Shown here piece after piece: positions 1 to 9,292 of a DNA stretch of 64,000 nucleotides. The notes under the pieces were generated by a model, which saw only the letters and a list, made by a program, of their open reading frames with translations, was not told where the DNA came from and did not search any database. Each line of letters opens with the position of its first letter. Positions within the stretch are counted from its first letter, which is position 1. Origin of the DNA: Enterococcus faecalis (lineage in GTDB: Bacteria > Bacillota > Bacilli > Lactobacillales > Enterococcaceae); assembly GCF_029024925.1 (NCBI RefSeq), contig NZ_CP118962.1:962001-1026000 (forward strand), written 5' to 3'. A program made the position numbers and the translations under genes.

Positions 1-1
1 T

Positions 2-763
2 TATCCGTTTGAAGTGGCTACTCGGACTACCAGTTATCAGTCTGTTTCTGAAATCAAGCGAGTATTTGATGACCCCGACAACAAAGAAATTGGTAAAATT
101 GAGGTTCGGGAAGACAATACTATTCAAGCGCAACCGTTGATTGTCAATCGAATGATTGAAGGAGATTTAAGTAAGCCTAAATTTTTAGATACGGTTCAAG
201 CGCCCTCAGCAGCTGAAATTGGGACAGCAACCCATTATTTATTACAACTAATTGATTTAAGTACGCAACCTTCTTATGAGGAAGTGCGAGCTGTTCAAGA
301 ACGCTTAGTGGAAAATAAATTGATTTTACCAGCAATTGCTGAAAAAATGAATCTGGAACAAATCGTGGCCTTCTTTGACACCGCCTTAGGAAAACAATTG
401 ATTCAACACCATCAAACCGTTAGAAGGGAACAACCTTTTTCTATGCTGATTGAAGCAGAAGAGCTCATTCAAAATTATCCAGAAACGACACAAGATGATT
501 TATTAATTCATGGGATTATTGATGGCTATATCGAATTAGACAATCAATGCATTTTGTATGACTATAAAACCGATCATGTAAAAGGCACCTCTCCCCAAGC
601 GATTTCTGAAATTGTCGAACGGTATCGCGGACAGATGAATCTTTATCGTAGAGCGCTACAAGAGTCAACGCATAAAGAGGTGTCGCACGTCTATTTAATT
701 TTATTAAATGGAGGAGTAATTATTGACATGCAGACAGGAAATGTTGTAGATTTTATAAAGTAG
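2..763 (+). CDS. addA: ATP-dependent helicase/nuclease subunit A, C-terminal part
   Basis: 3' end of AddA (RexA), the helicase-nuclease subunit of the AddAB complex that processes double-strand breaks for recombination. The reading frame is open from base 2, so the true start lies outside the window; the internal GTG at 14 is not the start. About 253 residues remain. They hold the RecB-type nuclease domain: an HG-I-I-DGY-I-E segment followed by L-YDYKTD gives the acidic and Lys residues of the PD-(D/E)XK site. The helicase motifs are upstream of the window. No clear terminator follows before the next gene. Confidence 0.9.
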   Translation, partial: YPFEVATRTTSYQSVSEIKRVFDDPDNKEIGKIEVREDNTIQAQPLIVNRMIEGDLSKPKFLDTVQAPSAAEIGTATHYLLQLIDLSTQPSYEEVRAVQERLVENKLILPAIAEKMNLEQIVAFFDTALGKQLIQHHQTVRREQPFSMLIEAEELIQNYPETTQDDLLIHGIIDGYIELDNQCILYDYKTDHVKGTSPQAISEIVERYRGQMNLYRRALQESTHKEVSHVYLILLNGGVIIDMQTGNVVDFIK

Positions 764-784
764 AAAAAATTAGAAGCAGAAACA

Positions 785-813
785 CTTACATTTTGTAAGG
801 AATGTGCTATACT
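785..813 (+). promoter_or_regulatory. hxlR-type gene promoter with overlapping palindromic operator
   Basis: The perfect inverted repeat CTTACA-TTT-TGTAAG spans 785-799. Its left arm is also the likely -35 (CTTACA, 785-790), 17 bases before an extended -10 (TGC-TATACT, 805-813). A regulator bound here would block the promoter, which suggests autoregulation by the HxlR-family protein encoded just downstream. The repeat is seen directly; its role is inferred. Confidence 0.6.
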
Positions 814-832
814 CATTGAAGAGGTGAGGAAG

Positions 833-1177
833 ATGGAAAAAGTAAAAACAGAATCGTTTGTACTTTGTCCCAAATTTGAAAAATCATTTTCAATACTTGG
901 TAAAAAATGGAATGGTTTAATTATTGATGTTTTATTAGAACGAGGTCCTCAACGTTTTGGCGAATTAAAAGAAAAAATTCCAATGTTAAGTGATCGTGTC
1001 TTAGTAGAGCGATTGAAGGAACTAGAAGCTGAAGGAATTATCACCAAAGCTGTTCGTTGCGGTGAAGGAAATCGCTTAGAATATTTCCTGACCGAAAAAG
1101 GCGAAGACTTGCAATTAGCAATGGAACAAATTCAACATTGGGCAGAAAAATGGGTAAAAGACGAAGAATGCAGTTGA
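833..1177 (+). CDS. HxlR-family winged-helix transcriptional regulator
   Basis: A 114-residue DNA-binding protein. An early Cys (FVLCPKFEKSF) is followed by the winged-helix core typical of HxlR/YodB/MarR-like regulators: GKKWNGLIIDVLLERGPQRFGELK, then LSDRVLVERLKELE as the recognition region, and a C-terminal dimerisation helix. The ATG at 833 is preferred over the in-frame GTG at 824 because the ribosome site GAGGTGAG (821-828) precedes 833. Several relatives sense electrophiles or oxidants through the N-terminal Cys; that is possible here but unproven. The target genes are unknown, and no divergent enzyme gene is next to it. Confidence 0.85.
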   Translation: MEKVKTESFVLCPKFEKSFSILGKKWNGLIIDVLLERGPQRFGELKEKIPMLSDRVLVERLKELEAEGIITKAVRCGEGNRLEYFLTEKGEDLQLAMEQIQHWAEKWVKDEECS

Positions 1178-1202
1178 CCGCAAGCAAAACTTCTTGTAAA
1201 CT
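1174..1202 (+). promoter_or_regulatory. pheST promoter
   Basis: TTGACC (1174-1179) and TAAACT (1197-1202) are 17 bases apart, directly ahead of the T-box leader. The -35 overlaps the stop codon of the preceding regulator gene. Confidence 0.7.
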
Positions 1203-1208
1203 AAACGT

Positions 1209-1464
1209 AATTCAATAACTAAAAAAACAGTGATGGAAACAAGTAGTTTGAATTGACGTGTTTTAGGGAGAGTCAGCCAGAGACTGGAAGCTGATTTACA
1301 CAGTCACCAAGCGAAATTCACTTCCTGAGTTTGTTTGTTTTCAAGAAGAAAGCAAACCGGTAATTGCCGTTAAATGAAATGAGTGCATGACAACAATTTG
1401 TTATGAATTAGGATGGTAACACGATAGCTCGTTCCTTTGAAAGGAATGGGTTATCGTTTTTTTT
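1209..1464 (+). promoter_or_regulatory. T-box riboswitch (phenylalanine type) of pheST
   Basis: A long structured leader stands between the promoter and pheS. The T-box core AGGATGGTAACACG is at 1410-1423; its TGGT can pair with the ACCA end of uncharged tRNA. It is followed by an intrinsic terminator: stem 1422-1456, T-run 1457-1464. A TTC triplet at 1317-1319, followed by A, lies in the expected Stem I region and is a candidate phenylalanine specifier codon. Uncharged tRNA-Phe would favour the antiterminator and raise pheST expression. The exact specifier was not modelled. Confidence 0.9.
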
Positions 1465-1495
1465 AGTTTAAATAAAAGATAGAGGGGAACGCATA

Positions 1496-2542
1496 ATGAC
1501 ATTACAAGCGCAATTAGAAGCTCTTAGAGACAATACGCTCAAAGAAATCGCACAAGTTGCTACTTTAAAAGAATTAAACCAAATTCGCGTAGAAACATTA
1601 GGGAAAAAAGGGCCAATCACCGAAGTATTAAGAGGCATGAAAAACCTTTCACCAGAAGAACGACCAGTGGTGGGGGGCTTTGCAAATGAAATTCGTGATT
1701 TATTAACAGAAGCAATTGAAGCGCGCAAAGTTGTTTTAGAAAACGAAGCGTTAAATGCGGCACTAAAAGAAGAAAGTTTAGATGTAACTTTACCTGGGAA
1801 ACAAATGCCTCAAGGCACACGTCATATTTTGACACAAGTTATGGAAGAAATTGAAGATATTTTCTTAGGCATGGGTTATCAAGTAGTGGAAGGATACGAA
1901 GTAGAATCGGATCACTATAATTTCGAACGCATGAATCTACCAAAAGATCATCCGGCACGCGACATGCAAGATACGTTTTATATTTCAGATGAGATGTTAA
2001 TTCGTACGCATACTTCACCAGTTCAAGCTCGAACAATGGAAAAACACGATTTTTCAAAAGGTGCATTACGAATGATTTCTCCTGGGAAAGTATTCCGTCG
2101 TGATACAGATGATGCGACACATAGTCACCAATTCCATCAGATTGAAGGCCTTGTTGTCGATAAAAATGTCACAATGGGTGATTTAAAAGGGACGTTAGAA
2201 GTCATGATGAAAAAAATGTTTGGTGAAGATCGTAAAATTCGTTTACGTCCTAGCTATTTCCCTTTTACAGAACCTTCAGTCGAAGTAGATGTTAGCTGTT
2301 TTAAATGTGGCGGCGCAGGTTGTAACGTCTGCAAACATACAGGTTGGATTGAAATTTTAGGTGCGGGGATGGTTCATCCAGATGTGTTACAAATGTCAGG
2401 GATTGATCCAACAGAGTACTCAGGCTTTGCCTTTGGCTTAGGACCAGATCGCGTTGCTATGTTACGTTATGGTGTAAATGATATCCGTAATTTTTATCAA
2501 AATGATTTACGTTTCTTAAATCAATTCAAGGTAAAGGAGTAG
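1496..2542 (+). CDS. pheS: Phenylalanyl-tRNA synthetase alpha subunit
   Basis: Catalytic alpha subunit of the alpha2-beta2 Phe-tRNA synthetase; charges tRNA-Phe in the cytoplasm. The 348 residues are the usual length. The N-terminal part (about 1-85) is the tRNA-binding coiled coil, followed by the class II core: motif 2 around [19 protein letters not shown] and motif 3 around [34 protein letters not shown] segment is a common Cys cluster of bacterial PheS. The ribosome site GAGGGGAA precedes the ATG. It is followed 7 bases later by pheT and controlled by the upstream T-box. Confidence 0.97.
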   Translation: MTLQAQLEALRDNTLKEIAQVATLKELNQIRVETLGKKGPITEVLRGMKNLSPEERPVVGGFANEIRDLLTEAIEARKVVLENEALNAALKEESLDVTLPGKQMPQGTRHILTQVMEEIEDIFLGMGYQVVEGYEVESDHYNFERMNLPKDHPARDMQDTFYISDEMLIRTHTSPVQARTMEKHDFSKGALRMISPGKVFRRDTDDATHSHQFHQIEGLVVDKNVTMGDLKGTLEVMMKKMFGEDRKIRLRPSYFPFTEPSVEVDVSCFKCGGAGCNVCKHTGWIEILGAGMVHPDVLQMSGIDPTEYSGFAFGLGPDRVAMLRYGVNDIRNFYQNDLRFLNQFKVKE

Positions 2543-2549
2543 TTGAAAA

Positions 2550-4973
2550 ATGTTAGTTTCTTATAAATGGTTAAATGAATATGTTAATCTTTCAAACGTT
2601 ACTCCGCAAGAATTAGCGGACAAAATGTCTGTGACAGGTATCGAAGTTGAGGGCGTTGCTGTACCTGAAGAAGGATTAAAGAAAATTGTTGTCGGTGAAG
2701 TAAAAGAATGTGTTCCTCATCCAAACTCTGACCACTTATCAATTTGCCAAGTAGACATCGGTGAAGAAGAATTGTCACAAATTGTTTGTGGAGCACCAAA
2801 TGTAAAAGCCGGAATTAAAGTCATCGTAGCATTACCTGGTTCAAGAATTGCAGGAAATCAAAAAATTAAAAAAGGCAAAATGCGTGGCGAAGTCTCTAAC
2901 GGAATGATTTGTTCGTTAGAAGAGCTAGGGTATTCAGATAATGTCGTACCAAAAGCCTATGCTGAAGGGATTTATTATTTACCTCAAGAAGCAGTGAATG
3001 GGACACCTGTTTTCCCTTATTTAGACATGGATGATGCGATTATTGAATTATCAATTACACCAAACCGTGCAGATGCACTAAGTATGAGAGGGGTAGCCTA
3101 TGAAGTTGGCGCAATTTATCGTCAAACGCCTCAGTTTAATGATCCCGAACTCAAAGAAGATGCTTCAGATAACGTGGAAAATTACGTAACAGTGACTGTT
3201 GAAGATTCACAAGATGCACCAGCGTATCAAATTCGTGTCATTAAAGATGTGACGATTGCAGAAAGTCCTCAGTGGTTGCAAAATCGATTGATGAATGAAG
3301 GAATCCGTCCGATTAACAATGTGGTGGACGTGACAAATTATATTTTATTATTATTTGGTCAACCATTGCATGCATTTGATTATCAAAAATTAGATAGCAA
3401 AGAAATCTTGGTTCGTCGAGCAACAGCAGCAGAAGAACTAATTACATTAGATGGTGAAACACGTCAATTAACAGAAGAAAATATCGTCATTACGAATGGA
3501 AAAACGCCTGTCGGCTTAGCCGGAGTAATGGGTGGGGCTAATTCTGAAATCAGTCAAGAAACAACAACTGTGGCTTTAGAAGCGGCATTGTTCAATCCAT
3601 TGTCTATTCGCAAAACGTCTAAACAATTCAATTTACGGAGTGAATCTTCAAGTAGATTTGAAAAAGGCATCAACCAAGCGACAGTTGGGTTAGCTTGTGA
3701 TGTGGCAGCCGCGATGATTGCAGAGTTAGCCGACGGAACAGTGGTTTCAGGCACTGCAGTTGGTTCTGAAGTGGCCGTTAAAGAAGCGCAGGTAGCTGTG
3801 ACTTTAGAACGAATCAACCAATATTTAGGTACTGCATTAGATGAAGCAACGGTGAATGAAATTTTTGAAGCACTCGGTTTTGCTTATGAAGTAAATCAAG
3901 GCGCATATGAAATTACGATTCCACCAAGACGTTGGGATATTGCGATTGAAGCAGATATTATTGAAGAAGTGGCGCGCATTTATGGATATGATCATTTACC
4001 TTCAACATTGCCAAGTGGAGAAACAGTTGCTGGAAGTCTAACCAAAGCACAACATGTTACGCGCCAATTAAAGAGCTTACTGGAAGGTCATGGTACGAGT
4101 GAAGCCATCAGCTATGCGTTGACAACAGAAGAAAAATCCCGTCAATTTATGATGAAAGAAAGTCAAACAACACGTTTGCAATGGCCAATGAGTGAAGAGC
4201 GTTCTGTGTTACGTATGAACTTAATTTCTGGTTTATTAGATGATGTCGCATACAATGTGGCGCGTAAAAATAATAATATCGCCTTCTACGAAGTAGGACG
4301 CGTTTTCTACCAAACAGAAGATCCAACAAAAAATTTACCTACAGAAGAAAATCACTTAGCACTTGCTTTAACTGGTAATACAATGGTTAAAGATTGGCAA
4401 ACAAAAGCAACAGCCGTTGATTTTTATACAGTAAAAGGCTTAGTGGAAAGTATTGTAGCTGTTTTAGGATTAACAGAAAAAATCAGTTATCAAGCGACAA
4501 CGGCGATTCCAGAAATGCATCCAGGCCGGACAGCATGGATTTATTTAGAAGATGAAGTGGTTGGTTTTGTCGGACAAGTTCACCCAACGACAGCAAAAGC
4601 GTACGATATTCCTGAAACATATGTTGCTGAATTAAACTTGCAACAATTAGTAGCCACAGAAGCAGGCGGGGTTACTTATGAAGCAGTTTCTAAATTCCCA
4701 GCAGTTTCTCGAGATATTGCTTTATTAGTCGATGAAACAGTTACCAATCAAGAACTAGTTAAAACTATTTCAGATAACGCAGGTAAATATTTGAAAGAGA
4801 TTCATTTATTTGATGTATATCAAGGTGAAAAACTAGGCGCTGGCAAAAAATCAATGGCGTATAGTTTAACTTTCGTTAATGCAGAAGCGACATTAGTGGA
4901 TGAAGAAATTAACCGTTCAATGGAAAAAGTTGAAAAAGCGCTAATTGAAAAACATCAAGTAGAAGTAAGATAA
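2550..4973 (+). CDS. pheT: Phenylalanyl-tRNA synthetase beta subunit
   Basis: Beta subunit (807 residues, full length) of Phe-tRNA synthetase; binds tRNA and edits mischarged Tyr-tRNA-Phe. Domains in order: an N-terminal EMAP-like OB fold (about 40-150), the B3/B4 editing region (about 210-390, with [14 protein letters not shown] just before), the B5 domain and catalytic-like core (about 405-680), and a C-terminal ferredoxin-fold anticodon-binding domain (about 710-805). Co-transcribed with pheS. Confidence 0.97.
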   Translation: MLVSYKWLNEYVNLSNVTPQELADKMSVTGIEVEGVAVPEEGLKKIVVGEVKECVPHPNSDHLSICQVDIGEEELSQIVCGAPNVKAGIKVIVALPGSRIAGNQKIKKGKMRGEVSNGMICSLEELGYSDNVVPKAYAEGIYYLPQEAVNGTPVFPYLDMDDAIIELSITPNRADALSMRGVAYEVGAIYRQTPQFNDPELKEDASDNVENYVTVTVEDSQDAPAYQIRVIKDVTIAESPQWLQNRLMNEGIRPINNVVDVTNYILLLFGQPLHAFDYQKLDSKEILVRRATAAEELITLDGETRQLTEENIVITNGKTPVGLAGVMGGANSEISQETTTVALEAALFNPLSIRKTSKQFNLRSESSSRFEKGINQATVGLACDVAAAMIAELADGTVVSGTAVGSEVAVKEAQVAVTLERINQYLGTALDEATVNEIFEALGFAYEVNQGAYEITIPPRRWDIAIEADIIEEVARIYGYDHLPSTLPSGETVAGSLTKAQHVTRQLKSLLEGHGTSEAISYALTTEEKSRQFMMKESQTTRLQWPMSEERSVLRMNLISGLLDDVAYNVARKNNNIAFYEVGRVFYQTEDPTKNLPTEENHLALALTGNTMVKDWQTKATAVDFYTVKGLVESIVAVLGLTEKISYQATTAIPEMHPGRTAWIYLEDEVVGFVGQVHPTTAKAYDIPETYVAELNLQQLVATEAGGVTYEAVSKFPAVSRDIALLVDETVTNQELVKTISDNAGKYLKEIHLFDVYQGEKLGAGKKSMAYSLTFVNAEATLVDEEINRSMEKVEKALIEKHQVEVR

Positions 4974-4976
4974 AAT

Positions 4977-5163
4977 AAAAACAGGAAAGTGGGGCATAAG
5001 TCGAAATGACTTATGCCCCACTTTCTAAATCTTAAGATAATCAGCTGAACAAAAGCAGCTCCTTCGGAAATAAGCCGAAATTCTCCAAAAATTAAAGAAC
5101 AATTTTCGGAAATTCCTTCTTATTTCTTGGAGCTAAACACTTTTGTCTCAGCCTCCTGTTTTT
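4977..5163. repeat. Intergenic repeat-like element of nested inverted repeats, also serving as terminator
   Basis: The convergent gap after pheT holds three nested structures. The outer arms AAAAACAGGA (4977-4986) and TCCTGTTTTT (5154-5163) are inverted copies ending in T-runs on both strands. Inside are an 18-bp perfect hairpin (4985-5002 with 5008-5025) and a longer imperfect hairpin spanning about 5041-5153, in which GCTGAACAAAAG pairs with CTTTTGTCTCAGC and CAGCTCC with GGAGCT. This looks like a dispersed intergenic repeat of the kind known in enterococci. It would end transcription of both pheST and the ABC transporter operon. Confidence 0.7.
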
Positions 5164-5170
5164 AACTACA

Positions 5171-5836
5171 TTAATAACTTTTCGCCCAATTTCGTGAAAG
5201 CCAACGTGAAAATTGTGAGATACTAAAGTTAATAATGAAATAAATTAGGGCGACGATTCCGTAAATAGTGAATACTTGTCCTGTTTGTGCGTAGCGCCCC
5301 ATTAAGATATAAGATTTGCCAAAGAGTTCTTGTAAAGCAATCACGGAATACAAGAAACTTGTATCCTTGATGACAGTAACAAACTGAGAAACAATTGCTG
5401 GTAAGACATTGCGAATGGCTTGAGGCAAAACAATATGATAAAGAATTTGCCAATTTGAAAAACCTTGAGAACGTGCCGCTTCAATTTGGCCTTTGTCGAC
5501 CCCATTTAAACCACCACGAATAATTTCCGCTAAAGCAGCGGTGGTAAACACAGTAAAACTCACAATTCCAGCAGGTATGGATTTGATTTTGAAAATCAAA
5601 AAAATAACATAAATCCACAATAAGTTTGGAATATTACGCACCACTTCTACATAAATACTGGCAAGTAACTTCAGTGGTCCATGGGTTTGATTTCGCAAAA
5701 CGGCTAGAATGGTGCCAAAAATCGTACTCAAAATAATTGAGACGAAGGAAATATAGAGCGTCAATTTTAAGCCGTTAAATAGAAATTGAAAATTATTTGC
5801 TGTCAGTAATTGACGCATTTCTTCTGAAAAAGGCAT
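5171..5836 (-). CDS. Polar amino-acid ABC transporter permease
   Basis: Membrane permease of 221 residues from the HisM/GlnP family. It has several hydrophobic segments and the cytoplasmic EAA loop (GLNGVDKGQIEAARSQGFSNWQ, then ILPQAIRNVLP) that docks to the ATPase. It is the last gene of a four-gene minus-strand operon (ATPase, binding protein, two permeases), 11 bases after its partner permease. The two different permeases probably form a heterodimer. Substrate: a polar amino acid, most likely glutamate, aspartate or glutamine. Confidence 0.9.
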   Translation of the reverse strand: MPFSEEMRQLLTANNFQFLFNGLKLTLYISFVSIILSTIFGTILAVLRNQTHGPLKLLASIYVEVVRNIPNLLWIYVIFLIFKIKSIPAGIVSFTVFTTAALAEIIRGGLNGVDKGQIEAARSQGFSNWQILYHIVLPQAIRNVLPAIVSQFVTVIKDTSFLYSVIALQELFGKSYILMGRYAQTGQVFTIYGIVALIYFIINFSISQFSRWLSRNWAKSY

Positions 5837-5847
5837 CTGTTTTCCTC

Positions 5848-6561
5848 CTATCTGCTATATGCTTTCTTATTTTTTTCTTCCATTTTTCTAGCCAAATTCG
5901 CTAATGGGAAGCAAAGAATGAAATATAAGAAACCAGCAAGCGCAAAGGCGGGAATATAGTTCAAGTTGACAGACGACCAACTATTGGCAGCAAACATTAC
6001 GTCAGCGCCAGAAATAATGGCAACTGTTGACGTATTTTTAATTAGGTTCACTACTTGATTGGTTAAAGGCGGTAACATAATCCGCCATGCTTGTGGTAAA
6101 ATCACATACCGCATCGTTTGACCGTACGTTAATCCTTGGGAGTAAGCCGCTTCAAATTGCCCTCTTGGGACAGCTCCGATTCCTGAGCGAACCACTTCAG
6201 AAATGTAGGCGCCATGATAGAGGCCTACACACAGAATGGCAATCGTAGTAATAGAAAATGAAAGCAGCGGACTTAGCAGAGGAAAGCCATAATAGACTAC
6301 GATAAATTGAATCAACAAAGGTGTGTTTTGAAAAAATTCTACATAGACACGACTAATTGCGTGTAAAAGTTTACTTTTGGTCGCTGATAAACTGCCAAAG
6401 AAAATGCCTAAAGCAAAGGCAACTAAGATCGCTCCTAAAGAAAGCAGAATAGTATAGAGAAATGCCTGACCAAAAATTCGCCAATCTTGAAATAAAGCCT
6501 CCCAACGATATAAGGCAAATGGCCCTTCTTCAAGCCAGGAAATATTGGCTAACAAAAACAT
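5848..6561 (-). CDS. Polar amino-acid ABC transporter permease
   Basis: Second membrane permease (237 residues) of the operon, same HisM/GlnP family. The EAA loop reads SGIGAVPRGQFEAAYSQGLTYGQ, followed by ILPQAWRIMLPPL. Predicted membrane segments are at about residues 30-55, 65-90, 95-120 and 190-220. It lies between the binding-protein gene and the other permease, all read leftward, and should pair with the 5171-5836 product. Confidence 0.9.
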   Translation of the reverse strand: MFLLANISWLEEGPFALYRWEALFQDWRIFGQAFLYTILLSLGAILVAFALGIFFGSLSATKSKLLHAISRVYVEFFQNTPLLIQFIVVYYGFPLLSPLLSFSITTIAILCVGLYHGAYISEVVRSGIGAVPRGQFEAAYSQGLTYGQTMRYVILPQAWRIMLPPLTNQVVNLIKNTSTVAIISGADVMFAANSWSSVNLNYIPAFALAGFLYFILCFPLANLARKMEEKNKKAYSR

Positions 6562-6606
6562 AAAAATCCCTCCTAAAATTTTTGATTCTTCAAGTCTTAG
6601 GAATGA

Positions 6607-7434
6607 TTAACTTTTTAAGCCCCAGTCTTGATAAATTTTTTCTAGTGTGCCGTCTTTTTCCCATTTTTCAATTAAACCATTTAGATAATCATTTAATTCA
6701 GTATTTGCTTTCTTTGTGGTAATTCCATATTCTTGTGGCGAAAAACCATCTTTTAAAATTTCTGTCTTGCCATCCACATAGCCAGATAGGATTGATTTAT
6801 CCACTGAAAATGCATCAATTCGTTTAGAAGTTAACGCTGTTTTTAATTCTGGATAGGAACCTAATTCTTGATAAGTAAATTTGATTCCTTCCTCTTGCGC
6901 TTTTTTCTCTAAGTTTTCTTTTGTCGTAGCAGATTGTGCAACGCCGATTGTTTTTCCGTCTAAATCTTTCATGCTGGAGAAGTTATCCTCTTTGCGCACA
7001 AGGAAACCAATCTCATCTGTATAATAAGGAGTTGTAAAATTATAAGTCTTTTTACGTTCATCAGTAATTGTAAATGTAGCAATTACCATATCTAGTTCAC
7101 CATTGTCTAAAAGGGGACCGCGCGTTTTCGCTGTCACGCCCACAAATTCCACATTCTCTTCGCTGCCGGTAATTTCTTTCGCAATCAAGCGTGCAATATC
7201 TGGTTCCATTCCTTCATTTTTGTTTGTATCAGGATTCATATAGCCAAAATTAGGAATGTCTTCTTTGACACCTACTTTAATTTTCCCTGCTTTTTTTAAT
7301 TGTTCTACTGTGACCGTTTTGTTTGATGAAGCACTTTTGGAAGTTGAGTCATTGTTGCCGCTACCACAGCCAACAATGATGCCTGCTAATACAAGTAAGG
7401 AGAGTCCAGCTAGCCATTTATTTTGTTTTTTCAT
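6607..7434 (-). CDS. Amino-acid ABC transporter substrate-binding lipoprotein
   Basis: Extracellular binding protein of 275 residues (SBP_bac_3 family). The signal peptide ends in a lipobox (VGCGSG) with the lipidated Cys at residue 23, so it is anchored to the outer face of the membrane. A Ser/Asn/Thr-rich linker follows. The core starts near KKAGKIKVGVKEDIPNFGYM, with the typical LDMVIATFTITDERKKTYNFTTPYY and GVAQSATTKENLE segments. The family includes glutamate/aspartate and glutamine binders; I cannot settle the ligand from sequence alone. Confidence 0.92.
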   Translation of the reverse strand: MKKQNKWLAGLSLLVLAGIIVGCGSGNNDSTSKSASSNKTVTVEQLKKAGKIKVGVKEDIPNFGYMNPDTNKNEGMEPDIARLIAKEITGSEENVEFVGVTAKTRGPLLDNGELDMVIATFTITDERKKTYNFTTPYYTDEIGFLVRKEDNFSSMKDLDGKTIGVAQSATTKENLEKKAQEEGIKFTYQELGSYPELKTALTSKRIDAFSVDKSILSGYVDGKTEILKDGFSPQEYGITTKKANTELNDYLNGLIEKWEKDGTLEKIYQDWGLKS

Positions 7435-7468
7435 TGTTCATTCCTCCAATTTTTTGTTTTTTTATTCA

Positions 7469-8200
7469 TTACCCGTTATGAATAATTTTACTTAGAAATT
7501 CTTTTGCACGAGGGTTTTCAGTGCTTGTAAAGAAATGTTCAGGCGTTCCTTGTTCAATAATCTGTCCTTGGTCCATGAAGATTACACGGTCAGCCACTTG
7601 ACGAGCAAAGCCCATCTCATGTGTGACACAAACCATGGTAATATTTTGTTTGGAAAGATCGACCATTACATCTAAAACTTCTTGAATCATTTCTGGATCA
7701 AGTGCCGAAGTCGGTTCATCAAAAAGGATAATCTCAGGATGCATATTTAAGGCACGAGCAATAGCGACCCGTTGTTGCTGCCCGCCAGAAAGCTGCGAAG
7801 GATAAGCAGAAGCTTTATCAGCCAAACCGACTCGTTCTAAATACTCCATGCCAGTACGAACCGCTTCTTCTTTGGAAACGCCCATCACTTTAATCGGTGC
7901 TAACGTTAAATTATCAATAATCGTTTTATGAGCATATAAGTTAAAATTTTGAAAGACCATGGCAACTTTCTGGCGAACCTTTTGAATCGGTGCTTTCGGT
8001 TTGGTGATGTCAATGTTATCAATTACGACGGAACCATCATTGACTTTTTCCAATTGGTTCATACACCGAATTAATGTACTTTTGCCAGAGCCAGAGGGTC
8101 CGATAATGACAATTTTTTCTCCTTGTTCTACATTCAAAGTAATATCTTTTAAAACGTGATGCTCCCCAAAATACTTATTTACATGTTCTAAAGAAATCAT
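7469..8200 (-). CDS. glnQ: Amino-acid ABC transporter ATP-binding protein
   Basis: ATPase of 243 residues that powers the transporter encoded downstream. Walker [13 protein letters not shown], signature [15 protein letters not shown], Walker [15 protein letters not shown] and the H-loop (VTHEM) are all present. The ATG at 8200 is chosen over an upstream in-frame start at 8218 because AAAGGAGACT (8206-8215) sits just before it. It is the first gene of the minus-strand operon. The gene symbol is by family only. Confidence 0.93.
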   Translation of the reverse strand: MISLEHVNKYFGEHHVLKDITLNVEQGEKIVIIGPSGSGKSTLIRCMNQLEKVNDGSVVIDNIDITKPKAPIQKVRQKVAMVFQNFNLYAHKTIIDNLTLAPIKVMGVSKEEAVRTGMEYLERVGLADKASAYPSQLSGGQQQRVAIARALNMHPEIILFDEPTSALDPEMIQEVLDVMVDLSKQNITMVCVTHEMGFARQVADRVIFMDQGQIIEQGTPEHFFTSTENPRAKEFLSKIIHNG

Positions 8201-8315
8201 AGGCAGTCTCCTTTGCAATCATTTGGTAGAAAAGATAACAGAGGATTCGGTGAGAAACATGTTATTTAAATTAAATTAACCAAATGTATTTCTAATTGTA
8301 TTCTCAATGTTAGGA

Positions 8316-8324
8316 ATTATAACA
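8316..8324 (-). promoter_or_regulatory. Extended -10 promoter of the amino-acid ABC operon
   Basis: On the minus strand this reads TGT-TATAAT, a strong extended -10, about 115 bases before the ATPase start. No good -35 is visible. The murI promoter region lies to its right, in the opposite direction. Confidence 0.5.
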
Positions 8325-8470
8325 TACAAAAAAATGAATTACTAGTTTTTTAATCGAAAAAGATTTCCTTCAAAAAAAGAAATAAATGAGAGCAAAACAG
8401 GAAAAATTGACAATAGTCCTTAAAAAGTAGAAAATAAAGGCAGTGAATAAAAGGCAAAGGTAGGATGAGA

Positions 8471-9292
8471 ATGAGCAATCAAGAAGCCATTGGATTAATT
8501 GATTCTGGCGTTGGTGGATTAACTGTTTTAAAGGAAGCGCTAAAACAATTACCAAATGAACGATTAATTTATTTAGGAGATACAGCCCGTTGCCCATATG
8601 GTCCACGACCAGCCGAACAAGTCGTTCAGTTTACTTGGGAAATGGCCGATTTTTTATTGAAAAAACGAATAAAAATGCTAGTAATCGCATGTAATACCGC
8701 GACGGCTGTCGCATTAGAAGAAATTAAAGCTGCCTTGCCAATTCCAGTTGTCGGTGTTATTTTACCTGGCGCACGAGCAGCCGTTAAAGTCACAAAAAAT
8801 AACAAAATTGGTGTCATAGGTACCTTAGGGACAATCAAAAGTGCTTCCTATGAAATCGCCATTAAAAGTAAGGCACCAGCAATTGAGGTGACTAGTTTAG
8901 CTTGCCCTAAATTTGTCCCCATTGTTGAAAGTAATCAATATCGTTCTTCCGTAGCAAAAAAAATTGTGGCAGAAACACTTCAAGCACTACAATTAAAAGG
9001 ACTTGATACGTTGATTTTAGGTTGTACCCATTACCCGTTGTTACGTCCGGTGATTCAAAATGTGATGGGGAGTCATGTGACATTAATTGACTCAGGAGCC
9101 GAAACAGTTGGCGAAGTCAGCATGCTTCTCGATTATTTTGACATTGCCCATACGCCTGAAGCGCCTAAACAGACCCATGAATTTTATACAACTGGTTCTG
9201 CAAAAATGTTTGAAGAGATTGCAAGCAGTTGGCTTGGTATAGAGAACTTAAAAGCACAACAGATTCACTTAGGAGGAAACGAAAATGATTAG
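8471..9292 (+). CDS. murI: Glutamate racemase
   Basis: Makes D-glutamate for peptidoglycan. At 273 residues it has both catalytic Cys regions: [14 protein letters not shown] and [13 protein letters not shown], plus the N-terminal [13 protein letters not shown]. The ATG at 8471 is preferred to the one at 8465 because the AAGG/TAGG ribosome-site bases are too close to 8465. The 3' end contains GGAGGAAA, which serves as the ribosome site of the next gene; the two genes overlap by 8 bases, suggesting translational coupling. A TTGACA at 8407-8412 is a possible -35. Confidence 0.96.
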   Translation: MSNQEAIGLIDSGVGGLTVLKEALKQLPNERLIYLGDTARCPYGPRPAEQVVQFTWEMADFLLKKRIKMLVIACNTATAVALEEIKAALPIPVVGVILPGARAAVKVTKNNKIGVIGTLGTIKSASYEIAIKSKAPAIEVTSLACPKFVPIVESNQYRSSVAKKIVAETLQALQLKGLDTLILGCTHYPLLRPVIQNVMGSHVTLIDSGAETVGEVSMLLDYFDIAHTPEAPKQTHEFYTTGSAKMFEEIASSWLGIENLKAQQIHLGGNEND

